A stretch of DNA of 64,000 bases, from NCBI GenBank assembly GCA_965197385.1, contig CBDANA010000006.1, forward strand, positions 434,001-498,000. Direction: 5' to 3'. This document shows positions 16,898 to 25,920 of this stretch, one piece after another; position 1 is the stretch's first letter; the number at the start of each line of letters is the position of its first letter. The stretch comes from G963667915 sp965197385. Its GTDB lineage: Bacteria; Acidobacteriota; Vicinamibacteria; Vicinamibacterales; UBA823. Under the pieces are notes generated by a model, which worked only from the letters and a program-made list of their open reading frames with translations, was not told the origin of the DNA and searched no databases. The position numbers and the translations under genes are program-made.

Positions 16898-19857
16898 TAC
16901 TGCCGGATGTAGCCGTAGGCTCTATCGAACAGCTCCTGGTCCTGGTGCAGGCGGTACTTGAACAACGTCTTTCGGAGCGCCTTCTTCACTTCCCGCTCGC
17001 CGGCGTGGGTGGTCTGCCAGCCCTCGAAGCGGACGTGCCGGACGATCTCGTCGATGTCGTTGACGACCCGCTCGACCATGACGGGCGTACGGTCGTTGCG
17101 GGCCTCCTGGAACAGCTCCGTCAGGGCGGCTTTGCCGCGCTCCTCGGGTGTCGCGGGATCGATGGCCCGCTTCGCCTCGACCACGTCGCGGGCCAGATCG
17201 AGTAGTGACTTCAGGAACTCGATGCTGACCAGCAGGCCCTGCTCGTGTTTCCGTCGCAGCTCCTCGAGCCGCTCGCCGAGCGCGCGAAAGCGGGGATCGT
17301 GCAGGTGTTTGCGCAGGCGGTTGGCGACCCTGATCTCGATCTCCTTCGACTTCCTGTCGGGGTCGGGCGTCCCAAGCACAGCGTCCAGCACGTCGGCGTC
17401 GAGTACCAGCGTGTCCAGATCGTCGCGGACAGCGTCGATGTGGACGTGCCGGTGGATGAGGTCGATGGTCTTGGCGCCGAGGGTGTGCCAGAGGAGCTTG
17501 CCCGTTCCGGTCGAAGGCTTCACAGACTCGTAGACTTGACCGAGCCAGCCGTGGTCGGCCTCGTGCGGTTCCAGGCTTGGATCGGGGGAGACTGCTTCCC
17601 AGAGGCGCGCGAGGTAGCTGTAGTCAGTGGCGAAGCGGTCGCGCGCCTCATTGTCGGGCAGGCATTCCTGTGCGGCGATCAGCCCCTCGTAGCCGGTGAC
17701 GGTGCGGTCCACACCCGGGAACCACGCCAAGCACTTCTGCACCGCCGCAGGGAGCGCCGCGACCAGCTCGTTGATGTTCGTGACGACGCGAGTGATGCCC
17801 TCCTCGTCGAACTGGATCGCTTGGGCAACGTCGTCGAAGATCCCCAGGTAGTCGACGATCAACCCATGCGTCTTTGTCACGCCGTACGGCCGGTTCGTGC
17901 GGCAGATGGCCTGTAGCAGGGTGTGGTCACGCAGCGGCTTGTCCAGGTACATCGCCTGCAGGATGGGCGCATCGAAGCCGGTCAGCAGCTTCGACGTGAC
18001 GATCAGCAACTTGAGCGGGTCGTTCGGATCGCGGAAGCGGTCGAGCAGCCGCTCCTCGGCGTCCCGATTCCGGCGGTAGGCGGCGTATTCGTTCTCGCCG
18101 CTGTTGACGGTCATTACGACATCGGACATCTCCGCGGGTAGCACCCTGTCGAGCGCCTGCTTGTACAGCACGCAGCTCTCACGATCGTAGGTGACCACCT
18201 GCGCGCCGAAGCCGTTGGGCGCGACCTTCTCTTGGAAGTGTCTCGCGATGTCGGCGCAGATCCGTTCGACCCGTTCCGGCGTCTTCAGCAGCACCGCCGT
18301 GCGGGCTGCGGTCTTTGAGAGTTGCTCCCGATCCAGATCGCTCAGGCCGCCGGTCAGCTCCTGGTACTCGGCGTCGATGGCGTCCCGGTCGATGTGCAGT
18401 TCCGGCAACCGCGGCTCGAAATGCAGCGGCTTCGTCGCGCCGTCGCGGATCGACTCCTCGAAGCCGTAGCGGCTCAGGTAGCCGTACTCGTCCTCCTCGG
18501 AGCCGAAGGCAAAGAACGTGTTGCGGTCGGCGCGGTTGATCGGGGTCCCGGTCAGTCCGAACAGGAACGCATTCGGGAGCGCTCTGCGCATCTTCCGTCC
18601 CAGGTCGCCCTCCTGAGAACGGTGGGCCTCGTCGACCAGCACGATGATGTTGTGACGGTCGTTCAGGACACCGTCCACCTCGGCGAACTTGAAGATCGTG
18701 GTGATGATGATCTTGCGGGCGTCCTGTGCCAGTAACCGTTCGAGATCCGCCCGGCTGTCAGCCTTGTCCAGGTTCGGTGCGTCGGCCGCGTGGAACGTGC
18801 TGGAGATCTGCGTGTCGAGGTCGATCCGGTCGACCACGATGATCACCGTCGGGTTCCCCAACGACGGGTGCAGCCGCAGCTTGCGCGCCGCGAACAGCAT
18901 CAGGAGCGACTTGCCGGAACCCTGGAAGTGCCAGACCAAGCCCTTCTTGGGATGGCCGACGATGACCCGCTCGACGATGCGGTTCGCCGCCTCGACCTGC
19001 TGGTACCGCGCAACGATCTTCGCGCGCCGCTTCCCCTTGCCCGTGGCGTAAGCCGTGTAGCTGCCCAACAGATCCAGAACCGTGTTCGGGCGGAGCATCG
19101 ACGAGATGTTTCGCTTGATCCGTTCGAGCTTCGGCGTGTCGGTGTCGTCGTCCGCCCGCCACGGTCCCCAGAGATCGACTGGCAGGCCGATCGATCCGTA
19201 GCGCAGATTCTTCCCTTCGGTGGCGACCGAGCAGAGGTTCGGCACGAACAGCTCCGGCACGTTGCGCTCGTAGTCGTCGTGGATCTGCGTCGCCCCGTCG
19301 AACCAGCTCTGGCTCGACCGTACCGGCGTCTTCGCCTCGATGACGACCAGCGGTAGGCCGTTCACCAGCAACACGAGATCCGCTCGGCGCTCGTTCGCAC
19401 CCGATCGAACGGTGTACTGGGTGCTGACGACGTACTGGTTTCGCTCGACATCCTCAAGGTCAACGAGCCGCACGGTGACGTGCTCGCCGTCCGCGCCGAA
19501 CGGCATCGACCGCTCTCCGGCAAGCCACGCTGCGAACTCTTCGTTCGCCTTGACCAGCCCGTCCGTCCGCACGCCCATCAGGATGGCCCGCAGCCGGTAC
19601 AGCACCTCGTCAGCCCGATCCGGCTGCGCCGCGATCTCCGGGTTGAGGCGGATCAGTGCCTCGCGCACGTGGTCCTCGACGAGGACCTCGTGCGCCTGCC
19701 GCGTCAGGTGCTGTGGCCCGAGGTAGTGCCAACCGAGGCCGGACAGCACGCCATGCCGCCGCGCGAGGCCGGGTCCGACGGCCGTATGGTGGGTGACGCA
19801 GCCGCAGAGGATGTCACGGACGAGCGCCTCGACCGTGTTCGACTCGGTGAAGGTCAT
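16891..19857 (-). CDS. hsdR: Type I restriction enzyme, R subunit
   Basis: A 988-residue HsdR of normal length. The N-terminal PD-(D/E)xK nuclease is intact (D160, E174, K176 in RADLVLLVNGLPLVVIEAK). The motor carries Walker A QGSGKS (312-317), DEAH (409-412), GLTGTP and later helicase motifs (GFDAPILQAMYLDKPL, QAICRTNRPY). It should translocate and cut DNA when bound to HsdM2S. It lies 24 bases after a DUF5615 toxin gene and ends by overlapping the truncated PLD-like gene. No hsdM is present in the window, so cutting activity depends on a partner elsewhere. Confidence 0.95.
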   Translation of the reverse strand: MTFTESNTVEALVRDILCGCVTHHTAVGPGLARRHGVLSGLGWHYLGPQHLTRQAHEVLVEDHVREALIRLNPEIAAQPDRADEVLYRLRAILMGVRTDGLVKANEEFAAWLAGERSMPFGADGEHVTVRLVDLEDVERNQYVVSTQYTVRSGANERRADLVLLVNGLPLVVIEAKTPVRSSQSWFDGATQIHDDYERNVPELFVPNLCSVATEGKNLRYGSIGLPVDLWGPWRADDDTDTPKLERIKRNISSMLRPNTVLDLLGSYTAYATGKGKRRAKIVARYQQVEAANRIVERVIVGHPKKGLVWHFQGSGKSLLMLFAARKLRLHPSLGNPTVIIVVDRIDLDTQISSTFHAADAPNLDKADSRADLERLLAQDARKIIITTIFKFAEVDGVLNDRHNIIVLVDEAHRSQEGDLGRKMRRALPNAFLFGLTGTPINRADRNTFFAFGSEEDEYGYLSRYGFEESIRDGATKPLHFEPRLPELHIDRDAIDAEYQELTGGLSDLDREQLSKTAARTAVLLKTPERVERICADIARHFQEKVAPNGFGAQVVTYDRESCVLYKQALDRVLPAEMSDVVMTVNSGENEYAAYRRNRDAEERLLDRFRDPNDPLKLLIVTSKLLTGFDAPILQAMYLDKPLRDHTLLQAICRTNRPYGVTKTHGLIVDYLGIFDDVAQAIQFDEEGITRVVTNINELVAALPAAVQKCLAWFPGVDRTVTGYEGLIAAQECLPDNEARDRFATDYSYLARLWEAVSPDPSLEPHEADHGWLGQVYESVKPSTGTGKLLWHTLGAKTIDLIHRHVHIDAVRDDLDTLVLDADVLDAVLGTPDPDRKSKEIEIRVANRLRKHLHDPRFRALGERLEELRRKHEQGLLVSIEFLKSLLDLARDVVEAKRAIDPATPEERGKAALTELFQEARNDRTPVMVERVVNDIDEIVRHVRFEGWQTTHAGEREVKKALRKTLFKYRLHQDQELFDRAYGYIRQYY

Positions 19858-19881
19858 GCTGGCAACTTGATCGGCGTGCCG

Positions 19882-20238
19882 CTACGACGCGCCGGCACCC
19901 TGGCTGGGTTCGATCACGAGCAACGTCGTGTCCGGTTCGGTGGCGAAGGTCTCGATCTCTTCGCGGTGGCCACGGAGACGCCGTTCAATCTCACTGCTCG
20001 AACAGTTGCCGAGCGCCAGCCAGATGACCTTCGGCGGCGCACCGTACAGAGAGGAACGACCGCTGAAGTCGCCGTCCTTCGACACGATGGTAAAGCCATG
20101 CTGTCGCGCGTACGCCCAGACCGCCGCATCGTCCGCCGCCGCTAGGCCGACCGCTCGAACGTGAACAACATCGGTCCAGATGTCGCGAAGGCGGTCGCAG
20201 AGCCGCGGTGAGAGATTCTGGTCGAGAAGCAGCTTCAC
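19882..20238 (-). CDS. DUF5615 PIN-like toxin
   Basis: A 118-residue protein: MKLLLDQNLSPRLCDRLRDI, then TDVVHVRAVGLAAADDAAVW and GFTIVSKDGDFSGRS. The MKLLLDQNLS opening and the SKDGDF motif are the acidic-site signature of DUF5615 toxins. Its start overlaps the upstream DUF433 stop by 4 bases and it precedes hsdR by 24 bases. Toxin-antitoxin pairs inside type I restriction operons are common and may stabilise the locus. Confidence 0.9.
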   Translation of the reverse strand: MKLLLDQNLSPRLCDRLRDIWTDVVHVRAVGLAAADDAAVWAYARQHGFTIVSKDGDFSGRSSLYGAPPKVIWLALGNCSSSEIERRLRGHREEIETFATEPDTTLLVIEPSQGAGAS

Positions 20239-20462
20239 CGTCCGCCGACTGCCACCAGTCGCCGCTCGCGATCAGCGGCGAACGCGAGGCAGGCCCGGAT
20301 GTCTTCGCGCGTCAGGTCCGGGAAGTCCCGGAGCAAGTCCTCCTCGGACATGCCGGACGCCAAGTAGTCGAGCACGTCGGAGACCGTCATGCGCAGGCCC
20401 CGGATGCAGGGCTTGCCGCTGCGTTTTCCGGGCTCGATCGTGATCCGGTCCAAGTACGCCAT
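20235..20462 (-). CDS. DUF433 antitoxin
   Basis: A 75-residue protein: MAYLDRITIEPGKRSGKPCI, then RGLRMTVSDVLDYLASGMSE and EDLLRDFPDLTREDIRACLA. It is a canonical DUF433 antitoxin with the SGKPCIRGLR core. It overlaps the DUF5615 toxin by 4 bases (ATGA) and forms the first gene of a DUF433-DUF5615-hsdR run. Confidence 0.92.
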   Translation of the reverse strand: MAYLDRITIEPGKRSGKPCIRGLRMTVSDVLDYLASGMSEEDLLRDFPDLTREDIRACLAFAADRERRLVAVGGR

Positions 20463-20588
20463 GGACTCAGCCTACGCAACGCTCCGCCATCGGTCAAGCG
20501 GCCGGGTAATCGACGACCGGACCCCTGGCAACCTCCCGTCGGCGGTCCCCCGCGGCAGCGATTCCCCAGTCAGCGGCGCGGACGTGAG

Positions 20589-21440
20589 TCATGCGGAGCG
20601 TGTGCGTACTGTCAACCCTCCTCTTGCGGATCCGCTCGCGGATTCGCGGCGAAACGGCTCGCTGACAAGCGCCTTCAGCGTCCGCAGGCGCTCCTCTCGT
20701 TCCGCGGTAGTTGGCAATGCCGAATCGATCGCCGATAGGCGCCTAGAGAATTCAAGCTGCCGGTTCTTGCCGGGGAGAGGCATCAGCAGATCAGCCAGAC
20801 TCTGCACGCCCAGATGCGCGATGGAAGTCGTTTGCTTGGCGACGGCCGCGAACGTGCCGGCATACATGCAGTACTGAAAATACCGATGGGCGTACGGACT
20901 TAAAATCGACGGGCTTGGACGAAGGCGAACGAGCGTGTTCTGAAAACAAGCGTCCGGCACCTCTCCTCGGAAGATGGCGCTCCGTCCCACCAGTTCGCGG
21001 CTCTGTCCTTTATTCAGGAGGATATCGCCATCTTGGAGGCTGTACCGCCGGTACTCGCTGGAGGAGAAGTTCATGCTCTTGACATCGGCGGTGTCGATGT
21101 ACCCGTCGAAGACGTTGGCGGCGCGCAGGTACGGTCGCATCGACGGTCCGTCCTCGTGCTGTGGAGCGCGCTGACGTCCAAGCAGCACTTCGCCAACCTG
21201 TCCTACCGGGACTCGCCGAACGGCAGGATCCGCCAGCAGTCGTCCAAAACTGCACATCAGCGTGCTCTTGCGGAGCGTCGTCAACGCCACGCGAGCGTCC
21301 TGGAGTGCCCGCGACGTGGCTTCGACGGCAAGAAGCAGCTTCGCCAGCCGGCCGGGCGGAGAGTTAACTTGACAATACCACCGGAACAGCGCAATGACGC
21401 GGTTCTGGGTGGCGCGCTCGGCCTTGCCGATGTCGCTCAC
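20589..21440 (-). pseudogene. Chimeric frame: hsdR start fused to an HsdS C-terminal half
   Basis: From a GTG at 21440 the frame reads SDIGKAERATQNRVIALFR, the typical first residues of a second type of HsdR. It then passes through an IS6-like end (21363-21379) and continues as an HsdS specificity half: a coiled segment (LLLAVEATSRALQDARVAL), a target-recognition domain (AANVFDGYIDTADVKSMNFS, GDILLNKGQSRELVGRSAIF) and the conserved exit helix (QLEFSRRLSAIDSALPTT). The fusion is one open frame of 283 codons. Only one recognition domain is present, so it could not specify a normal bipartite site unless it dimerises. Confidence 0.7.
21363..21379 (-). repeat. Solitary IS6-like terminal repeat
   Basis: GTTAACTTGACAATACC is the inverse of GGTATTGTCAAGTTAAC and shares the preceding CGGAGA with the right end at 14483. 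It sits exactly at the hsdR/hsdS fusion point, so the fusion arose at or through an IS end. Confidence 0.6.
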
Positions 21441-21441
21441 T

Positions 21442-21517
21442 GGTGACCCGGCAACGCGAATTTCTACAGCTCGAAGCCCAGGCGCGCGCCGCGCACCGAG
21501 GGCTCTGGAGCCGCTAG
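21442..21517 (+). pseudogene. Thermonuclease-like C-terminal scrap
   Basis: The plus strand reads TRQREFLQLEAQARAAHRGL followed by WSR and a stop. This matches the final helix of staphylococcal-nuclease-like proteins (L..E..AR.A.RGLW). Only about 24 codons remain between the hsdR start fragment and the permease stop. Confidence 0.35.
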
Positions 21518-22701
21518 AGCTCGCGCAGCGCATTGACGATCGGAAGCCGCGCAGCCCGCACCGCCGGGAAGAGCCCGCCCAGAAAACCCATCGCCATCGC
21601 GTACCCGACGCCTTGCACCAGAAGTGCCGGTGTCACGGCGAACGCGAAGGCCACCTGGCTAAATGTCTGCCAGTTCAGCGTTGCGGTCTGATAGCCATTG
21701 AATCCAACGTACGCCAGGGCGCCGCCGATGGTCCCTCCGACGAGACTGAGGAGAAGCGATTCGAACAAGACGGAAGTCACAACCGGGGCTCCGCCAAAAC
21801 CGAGCGCACGCAGCGTGGCGATTTCTCGCGTCCGACTCGACACGGCGGTGTACATCGTGTTGATAGCGCCAAACACGGCGCCGATTCCCATCAGCACGGC
21901 AATGACCGACCCGATCGTGGTGATGATGGAGTGTAGGGTCTGTGACTGTGCCGCGTAATAGTCACCCTCGCGCTCCACCATCACGTTCAGCCGGGGGTCG
22001 GCCGTAAGTGAATCCTTGAATGCCTGAAACGATTCCGGGGAATCTAGCTTTACGAAGACCGACTGGTACGTGTCGCCGCGCCGGTATGCAGGCTGGAGCA
22101 CCCGTGCGTCGCACCAGATCTCCGATTCGACGATCGTTCCTTCGGCCTCGAAGATTCCCACGACGGTCCAGGCGCTCTCGCCCCACCGATGGGTCGAGCC
22201 GAGCTCGAGGCCGGCAAACTGCTCCATCGCGTTCCGTCCGACGATGATCTCGTTCGTGCCCGATCGGAAGTTGCGGCCTTCCGTGATGGTCACTTCCTCT
22301 CGGACGCCAAACGCTTCGGGCTGGACGCCCCGCAGCGGTACGTTGGCATCGGTGCCTGTTGTGCGCAGCGGCACGTTGACGATGACGAAGAGCTCTGCCG
22401 AAGCAATCGGACCCTCGCCACCCCGTCTCACTCCAGCCGCGTTCTTGATGATCCGCGTGTTGGGCGCTAGGAGCGACGAGTCCATCTCTGAACTGCTCCC
22501 ACCTCGCATCACCATCGCGGTATCCGGGGAGCCGGCGTCGGCAAGCGCGGCCCTGAACCCTTCCGCGATCGAGAGCACTGCCACGAAGACGATCACGACA
22601 CCCGCGATCCCAACAACGGCAACAGTAGACGAACCGGCACGCTGCGGAAGGGTGCGGAGCGTGAGTACGGTCACGGTCAAGATTTGTCCAAGGAATCGCA
22701 T
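21514..22701 (-). CDS. ABC transporter permease (MacB/FtsX type)
   Basis: A 395-residue protein with the MacB-type layout: an N-terminal helix (SSTVAVVGIAGVVIVFVAVL), a periplasmic domain of about 220 residues and three C-terminal helices with the FtsX core GAINTMYTAVSSRTREIATL, RALGF. It ends AVRAARLPIVNALREL, normal for the family. I chose the ATG at 22701 behind GAGGA over a TTG at 22716. Last gene of a four-gene efflux operon with a second permease, an ATPase and a membrane fusion protein. Confidence 0.9.
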   Translation of the reverse strand: MRFLGQILTVTVLTLRTLPQRAGSSTVAVVGIAGVVIVFVAVLSIAEGFRAALADAGSPDTAMVMRGGSSSEMDSSLLAPNTRIIKNAAGVRRGGEGPIASAELFVIVNVPLRTTGTDANVPLRGVQPEAFGVREEVTITEGRNFRSGTNEIIVGRNAMEQFAGLELGSTHRWGESAWTVVGIFEAEGTIVESEIWCDARVLQPAYRRGDTYQSVFVKLDSPESFQAFKDSLTADPRLNVMVEREGDYYAAQSQTLHSIITTIGSVIAVLMGIGAVFGAINTMYTAVSSRTREIATLRALGFGGAPVVTSVLFESLLLSLVGGTIGGALAYVGFNGYQTATLNWQTFSQVAFAFAVTPALLVQGVGYAMAMGFLGGLFPAVRAARLPIVNALREL

Positions 22702-22719
22702 CGCGTGAGTCCTCAAGCC

Positions 22720-23868
22720 TCAGGTCTTTCTCAACGCATCGACGATTCGCAGACGGGTCGCCTGTGCAGCCGGAACGAGCCCGGATGCGAAACCGAGGAC
22801 CACGATCAACCCGCTCCCCACCACGAGATCTCGAAGAGGAACGAAGAACGCGTCAAAGGTCCCGCCGGTCGGATCGCCGCCGCTCACGAGCGCGTACCCA
22901 AGCCCCAACCCCAACGCCCCACCTACGCCCGCCAGGAGCAGCGACTCCGCCAGCACGAAGATCAGAATCCCAGCGTTCGAGAAGCCGACGGTCTTCATGA
23001 CGGCCAGCTCACTCGTGCGCTCGCGGATCGACTGCGCCATGGTGTTCGCCGTGACCAAGAGGATCGTGAACAGCACCGCGACGAGGATTGTGGTCAGGAT
23101 CGCCCCGATGTTCCCGACCTGGCTCGCGAACGCCTGCGCGAAGGCCTTTTCCGTCGCCGTCTTCGTCTCGGCGGGTGAATTGGCGAACTCAGCGTCGATC
23201 GCGGCAGCAATGTCGGCGGCTCGGTCGGGATCGCCAATCCGAATCACATACCGGCCGACGGAACCACGCCTGAGCAGACTGGCCTCAGCCAGGTAATCGA
23301 ACTGAAAATAGAACGTGCTGGCATCGAATCCTGGCTCGCCGTCGTAGATGCCGTCAATGACGAACTCCCAAGTCGGACCATCCTGGGTGCGATGGATGGT
23401 CCCCTGAATCGGAATTCGGTCACCGATCTTCCAGCCAAAACGGTCAGCCAGCTGCCGTCCAGCGATCGCGCCGATCCGATTGGATAGCCAGGCCTCGCGT
23501 TCCGCATCCGAAAGCTGGATCTCCGGGTACATGTCCAGCCAGCTCTTCGGTTCGACCGCGAACTGCGGGAAGAAACTGGTGACATCTTGGTAGATACCGC
23601 CGAACCAGCTCGAGTGCGTGACCGCAACGACCCCATCCACCGCCTCGATGCGCCGCTGGTAGCTCTCGGGTAACGGCTGGATGAACGAGACCTTGTGGAT
23701 CATCGATAGGCGGTCGACGCCCGCCACGTCGACGCCCATGCTGAAGCCGACGCGAACGGCCGCCAAATAGCAGAAGAGGACGAATGCCACGATGATTGAC
23801 AGCAGCGTGAACAACGTCCGAATCTTCCGCCGAAAGAGGTTCTTCCACAGCAGTGGTAAAAACTTCAT
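22720..23868 (-). CDS. ABC transporter permease (MacB/FtsX type)
   Basis: A 382-residue permease starting MKFLPLLWKNLFRRKIRTLF, then a helix ending in VAFVLFCYLAAVRVGF, a large periplasmic domain and three C-terminal helices with NTMAQSIRERTSELAVMKTV, GFSNAGILIF. It overlaps the ATPase stop by 4 bases. With the 21514 gene it probably forms a heterodimeric mechanotransmission complex that works with the membrane fusion protein, exporting a drug, lipid or peptide across the envelope. The substrate cannot be read from sequence. Confidence 0.9.
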   Translation of the reverse strand: MKFLPLLWKNLFRRKIRTLFTLLSIIVAFVLFCYLAAVRVGFSMGVDVAGVDRLSMIHKVSFIQPLPESYQRRIEAVDGVVAVTHSSWFGGIYQDVTSFFPQFAVEPKSWLDMYPEIQLSDAEREAWLSNRIGAIAGRQLADRFGWKIGDRIPIQGTIHRTQDGPTWEFVIDGIYDGEPGFDASTFYFQFDYLAEASLLRRGSVGRYVIRIGDPDRAADIAAAIDAEFANSPAETKTATEKAFAQAFASQVGNIGAILTTILVAVLFTILLVTANTMAQSIRERTSELAVMKTVGFSNAGILIFVLAESLLLAGVGGALGLGLGYALVSGGDPTGGTFDAFFVPLRDLVVGSGLIVVLGFASGLVPAAQATRLRIVDALRKT

Positions 23869-24563
23869 GCGGGTACCTCCGTCGTCAGCGTACCTTTGTT
23901 GAGCTGCAGAGTCCGTTTCGCGCGTGCCGCCGCGTGAGGGTCGTGGGTAACCATGATGATCGTTTTCCCATGGTCCGCGTTCAGCGCCACGAGGAGCTCC
24001 AAGACCTCGTCCCCCGATTTTCGGTCGAGATCCCCAGTCGGCTCGTCGCACAGGAGCAACGTCGGATCGGTCACGATGGCGCGCGCGATACCTACGCGCT
24101 GCTCCTGCCCACCCGATAGCTGGCGCGGGTAGTGCTTGACACGATCCTCCAGGCCCACGACGGCCAACGCGGTCTCGACGTGACGCCTGCGCTGAGCACG
24201 CGACAACGACGTCAACAGGAGCGGAAGTTCCACGTTGCGTTCGGCCGTCAAAACCGGAAGTAGGTTGTAGATCTGGAAGACGAAGCCGATATGTCGCGCC
24301 CGCCACCGAGCCAGCTTCGAGCTCGAGAGCCGGTCGATCCGGTTACCTGCAACGGTAATCGTACCGTCGGTTGGCGAGTCGAGGCCACCGATGAGATGCA
24401 GCAGTGTCGACTTCCCAGAACCTGACGGACCCATCAGCGCGAGAAAGTCGCCCTCCGGAATCTCCAGGTCGACTCCTTGCAGCACGTCAATCCGCTCGGC
24501 GCCGCGCCGGAATTCTTTGTGCAGGTTTCGAATCTCGACGAGTTGGTGGCCGTTGTCCGTCAT
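23865..24563 (-). CDS. ABC transporter ATP-binding protein (LolD/MacB type)
   Basis: A 232-residue ATPase: Walker A GPSGSGKS (45-52), Q-loop FQIYNLLPVLTA, signature LSGGQ (149-153), Walker B LLLCDEPTGDLDRKSG and the H-loop in MVTHDPHAA. The FQIYNLLPVLTA and PTGDLD features are specific to the MacB/LolD subfamily, which drive envelope efflux rather than import. The start overlaps the fusion-protein stop and its stop overlaps the first permease, so all are coupled. Confidence 0.92.
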   Translation of the reverse strand: MTDNGHQLVEIRNLHKEFRRGAERIDVLQGVDLEIPEGDFLALMGPSGSGKSTLLHLIGGLDSPTDGTITVAGNRIDRLSSSKLARWRARHIGFVFQIYNLLPVLTAERNVELPLLLTSLSRAQRRRHVETALAVVGLEDRVKHYPRQLSGGQEQRVGIARAIVTDPTLLLCDEPTGDLDRKSGDEVLELLVALNADHGKTIIMVTHDPHAAARAKRTLQLNKGTLTTEVPA

Positions 24564-25786
24564 CCCGACTCCCGTACCCTGACCGTTTGGCCGTCAGTCA
24601 AATCTGACGGCACGTCAACCACGACCATCTCGCGATGGCGCACACCGCCGAGCACTTCGACGTCTCCAGCGTCCTGGAGCCCGGTGGTGACCGCGCGTCG
24701 CTCGACGACCTTTCCGTTCACGACAAACACCGCGGCACCGCCGTTCTCTTGCCGTAAGGCGGTAGCCGGCACCCACAACCGAGCCGACGGCGTAGCCTCT
24801 GGCGGCGGCTCGTTCTCGAGAAACGCCACGTTAACCCCCATGTCGGGTAGGATGCGCGGGTCGAGCTCGTCGAACGCGATCCGAACGAGAACCGTGGCGC
24901 GTTGCCGATCGGCTGCCGGAACGGTCGTGATCACACTGGCCGGGATGTTCCAGTCGGGATACGCGTCGAGCGTCGCCACCACGCGCTGGTCTGGAGAAAC
25001 GCGGTTGATGTAGCTCTCGTTCACGTCGACTTCGATTTCCAGCGACTCCATGTCGACGATCGTGCAGATGCCGGTCCGGGTGAATCCGTCACCGGCGGTG
25101 AGTGGTGAGATCATCTCACCCGGCTGCGCGTCCTTCGATATCGCGACGCCACTGAACGGCGACCGGATGACCGTGTCTTCCAGGGCCGTTCGCCGGACGT
25201 CGACTTCGCGCTCCGCAACCGAGACCTGCTCACGCAGGTGATAGATGCGCGCCCCGAGCGAATCGACTTCGGCCTGGGCGGTATCGAGCTCGGCGCGGCT
25301 CGTGATGCCCTCCTCCACCAGCTCACGGGTGCGCGACAGGGTGAGGTTGGCCTCCGTCTGTCGCACCTGCAAATCCGCCAGCGCCCCCCGCGCCGCTCCG
25401 AGTTGCGCCTCGGCCAGTGCCAGGTACGAGCGCTCCGACGAATCGTCCAACCGGGCGAGAACCTGTCCCTTGCGCACGACCATCCCCTCCTCCACGAGCA
25501 CGTCGACCACCTTGCCGGTGACTTTCGAGGAGACCGTCGCCTGCAAGCGGGCCGTGACGTAGCCGGACGCATTGAGCACCGCCGGCTGAGCGTCCTCGGC
25601 CGTCGTCAGTCGAACCGGTGCGGCCTCGACCCGCAGCACCTGAGTCGAGGTCCACCACCGCCACCCGCCCGCCGCCACGGCGCCGACCAACAGGAGCAGG
25701 ACGAAAATGACGGGCCACCGGCGGGACCTGCTGTCACGGGAACGGTCGATGCGCAGCTCATCAAGCGAGCGTTTGGAACTCGTCAT
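24560..25786 (-). CDS. Membrane fusion protein (HlyD/MacA type)
   Basis: A 408-residue periplasmic adaptor with one N-terminal membrane anchor (WPVIFVLLLLVGAVAAGGWR, about 23-42). It has the split biotinyl-lipoyl domain (ARLQATVSSKVTGKVVDVLV and TVIRSPFSGVAISKDAQPGE), a coiled-coil hairpin between and a beta-barrel after. The start at 25786 lies at MTSSKRS; a longer frame to 25858 is not needed. It leads the efflux operon. The upstream region is cut 100 bases away by an IS6-like end, so the native promoter may be close to or within that interval. Confidence 0.9.
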   Translation of the reverse strand: MTSSKRSLDELRIDRSRDSRSRRWPVIFVLLLLVGAVAAGGWRWWTSTQVLRVEAAPVRLTTAEDAQPAVLNASGYVTARLQATVSSKVTGKVVDVLVEEGMVVRKGQVLARLDDSSERSYLALAEAQLGAARGALADLQVRQTEANLTLSRTRELVEEGITSRAELDTAQAEVDSLGARIYHLREQVSVAEREVDVRRTALEDTVIRSPFSGVAISKDAQPGEMISPLTAGDGFTRTGICTIVDMESLEIEVDVNESYINRVSPDQRVVATLDAYPDWNIPASVITTVPAADRQRATVLVRIAFDELDPRILPDMGVNVAFLENEPPPEATPSARLWVPATALRQENGGAAVFVVNGKVVERRAVTTGLQDAGDVEVLGGVRHREMVVVDVPSDLTDGQTVRVRESG

Positions 25787-25884
25787 GCCTATTCTTGAAT
25801 ACGAAAGGCGGCAGTACGGCAACTGCCCTCGTGCGGTGAGTGTAACAGATCTATACATTCGGCCGGCGCTGCATCCCGCCTGGC

Positions 25885-25901
25885 GGCACTGTCAAGTTAA
25901 C
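25885..25901 (+). repeat. Solitary IS6-like terminal repeat
   Basis: GGCACTGTCAAGTTAAC matches the left end at 13882 (GGTACTGTCAAGTTAAC) and borders the truncated IS3 copy. No transposase of that family follows. Confidence 0.6.
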
Positions 25902-25920
25902 GAGTCCGGGACATACGAGG

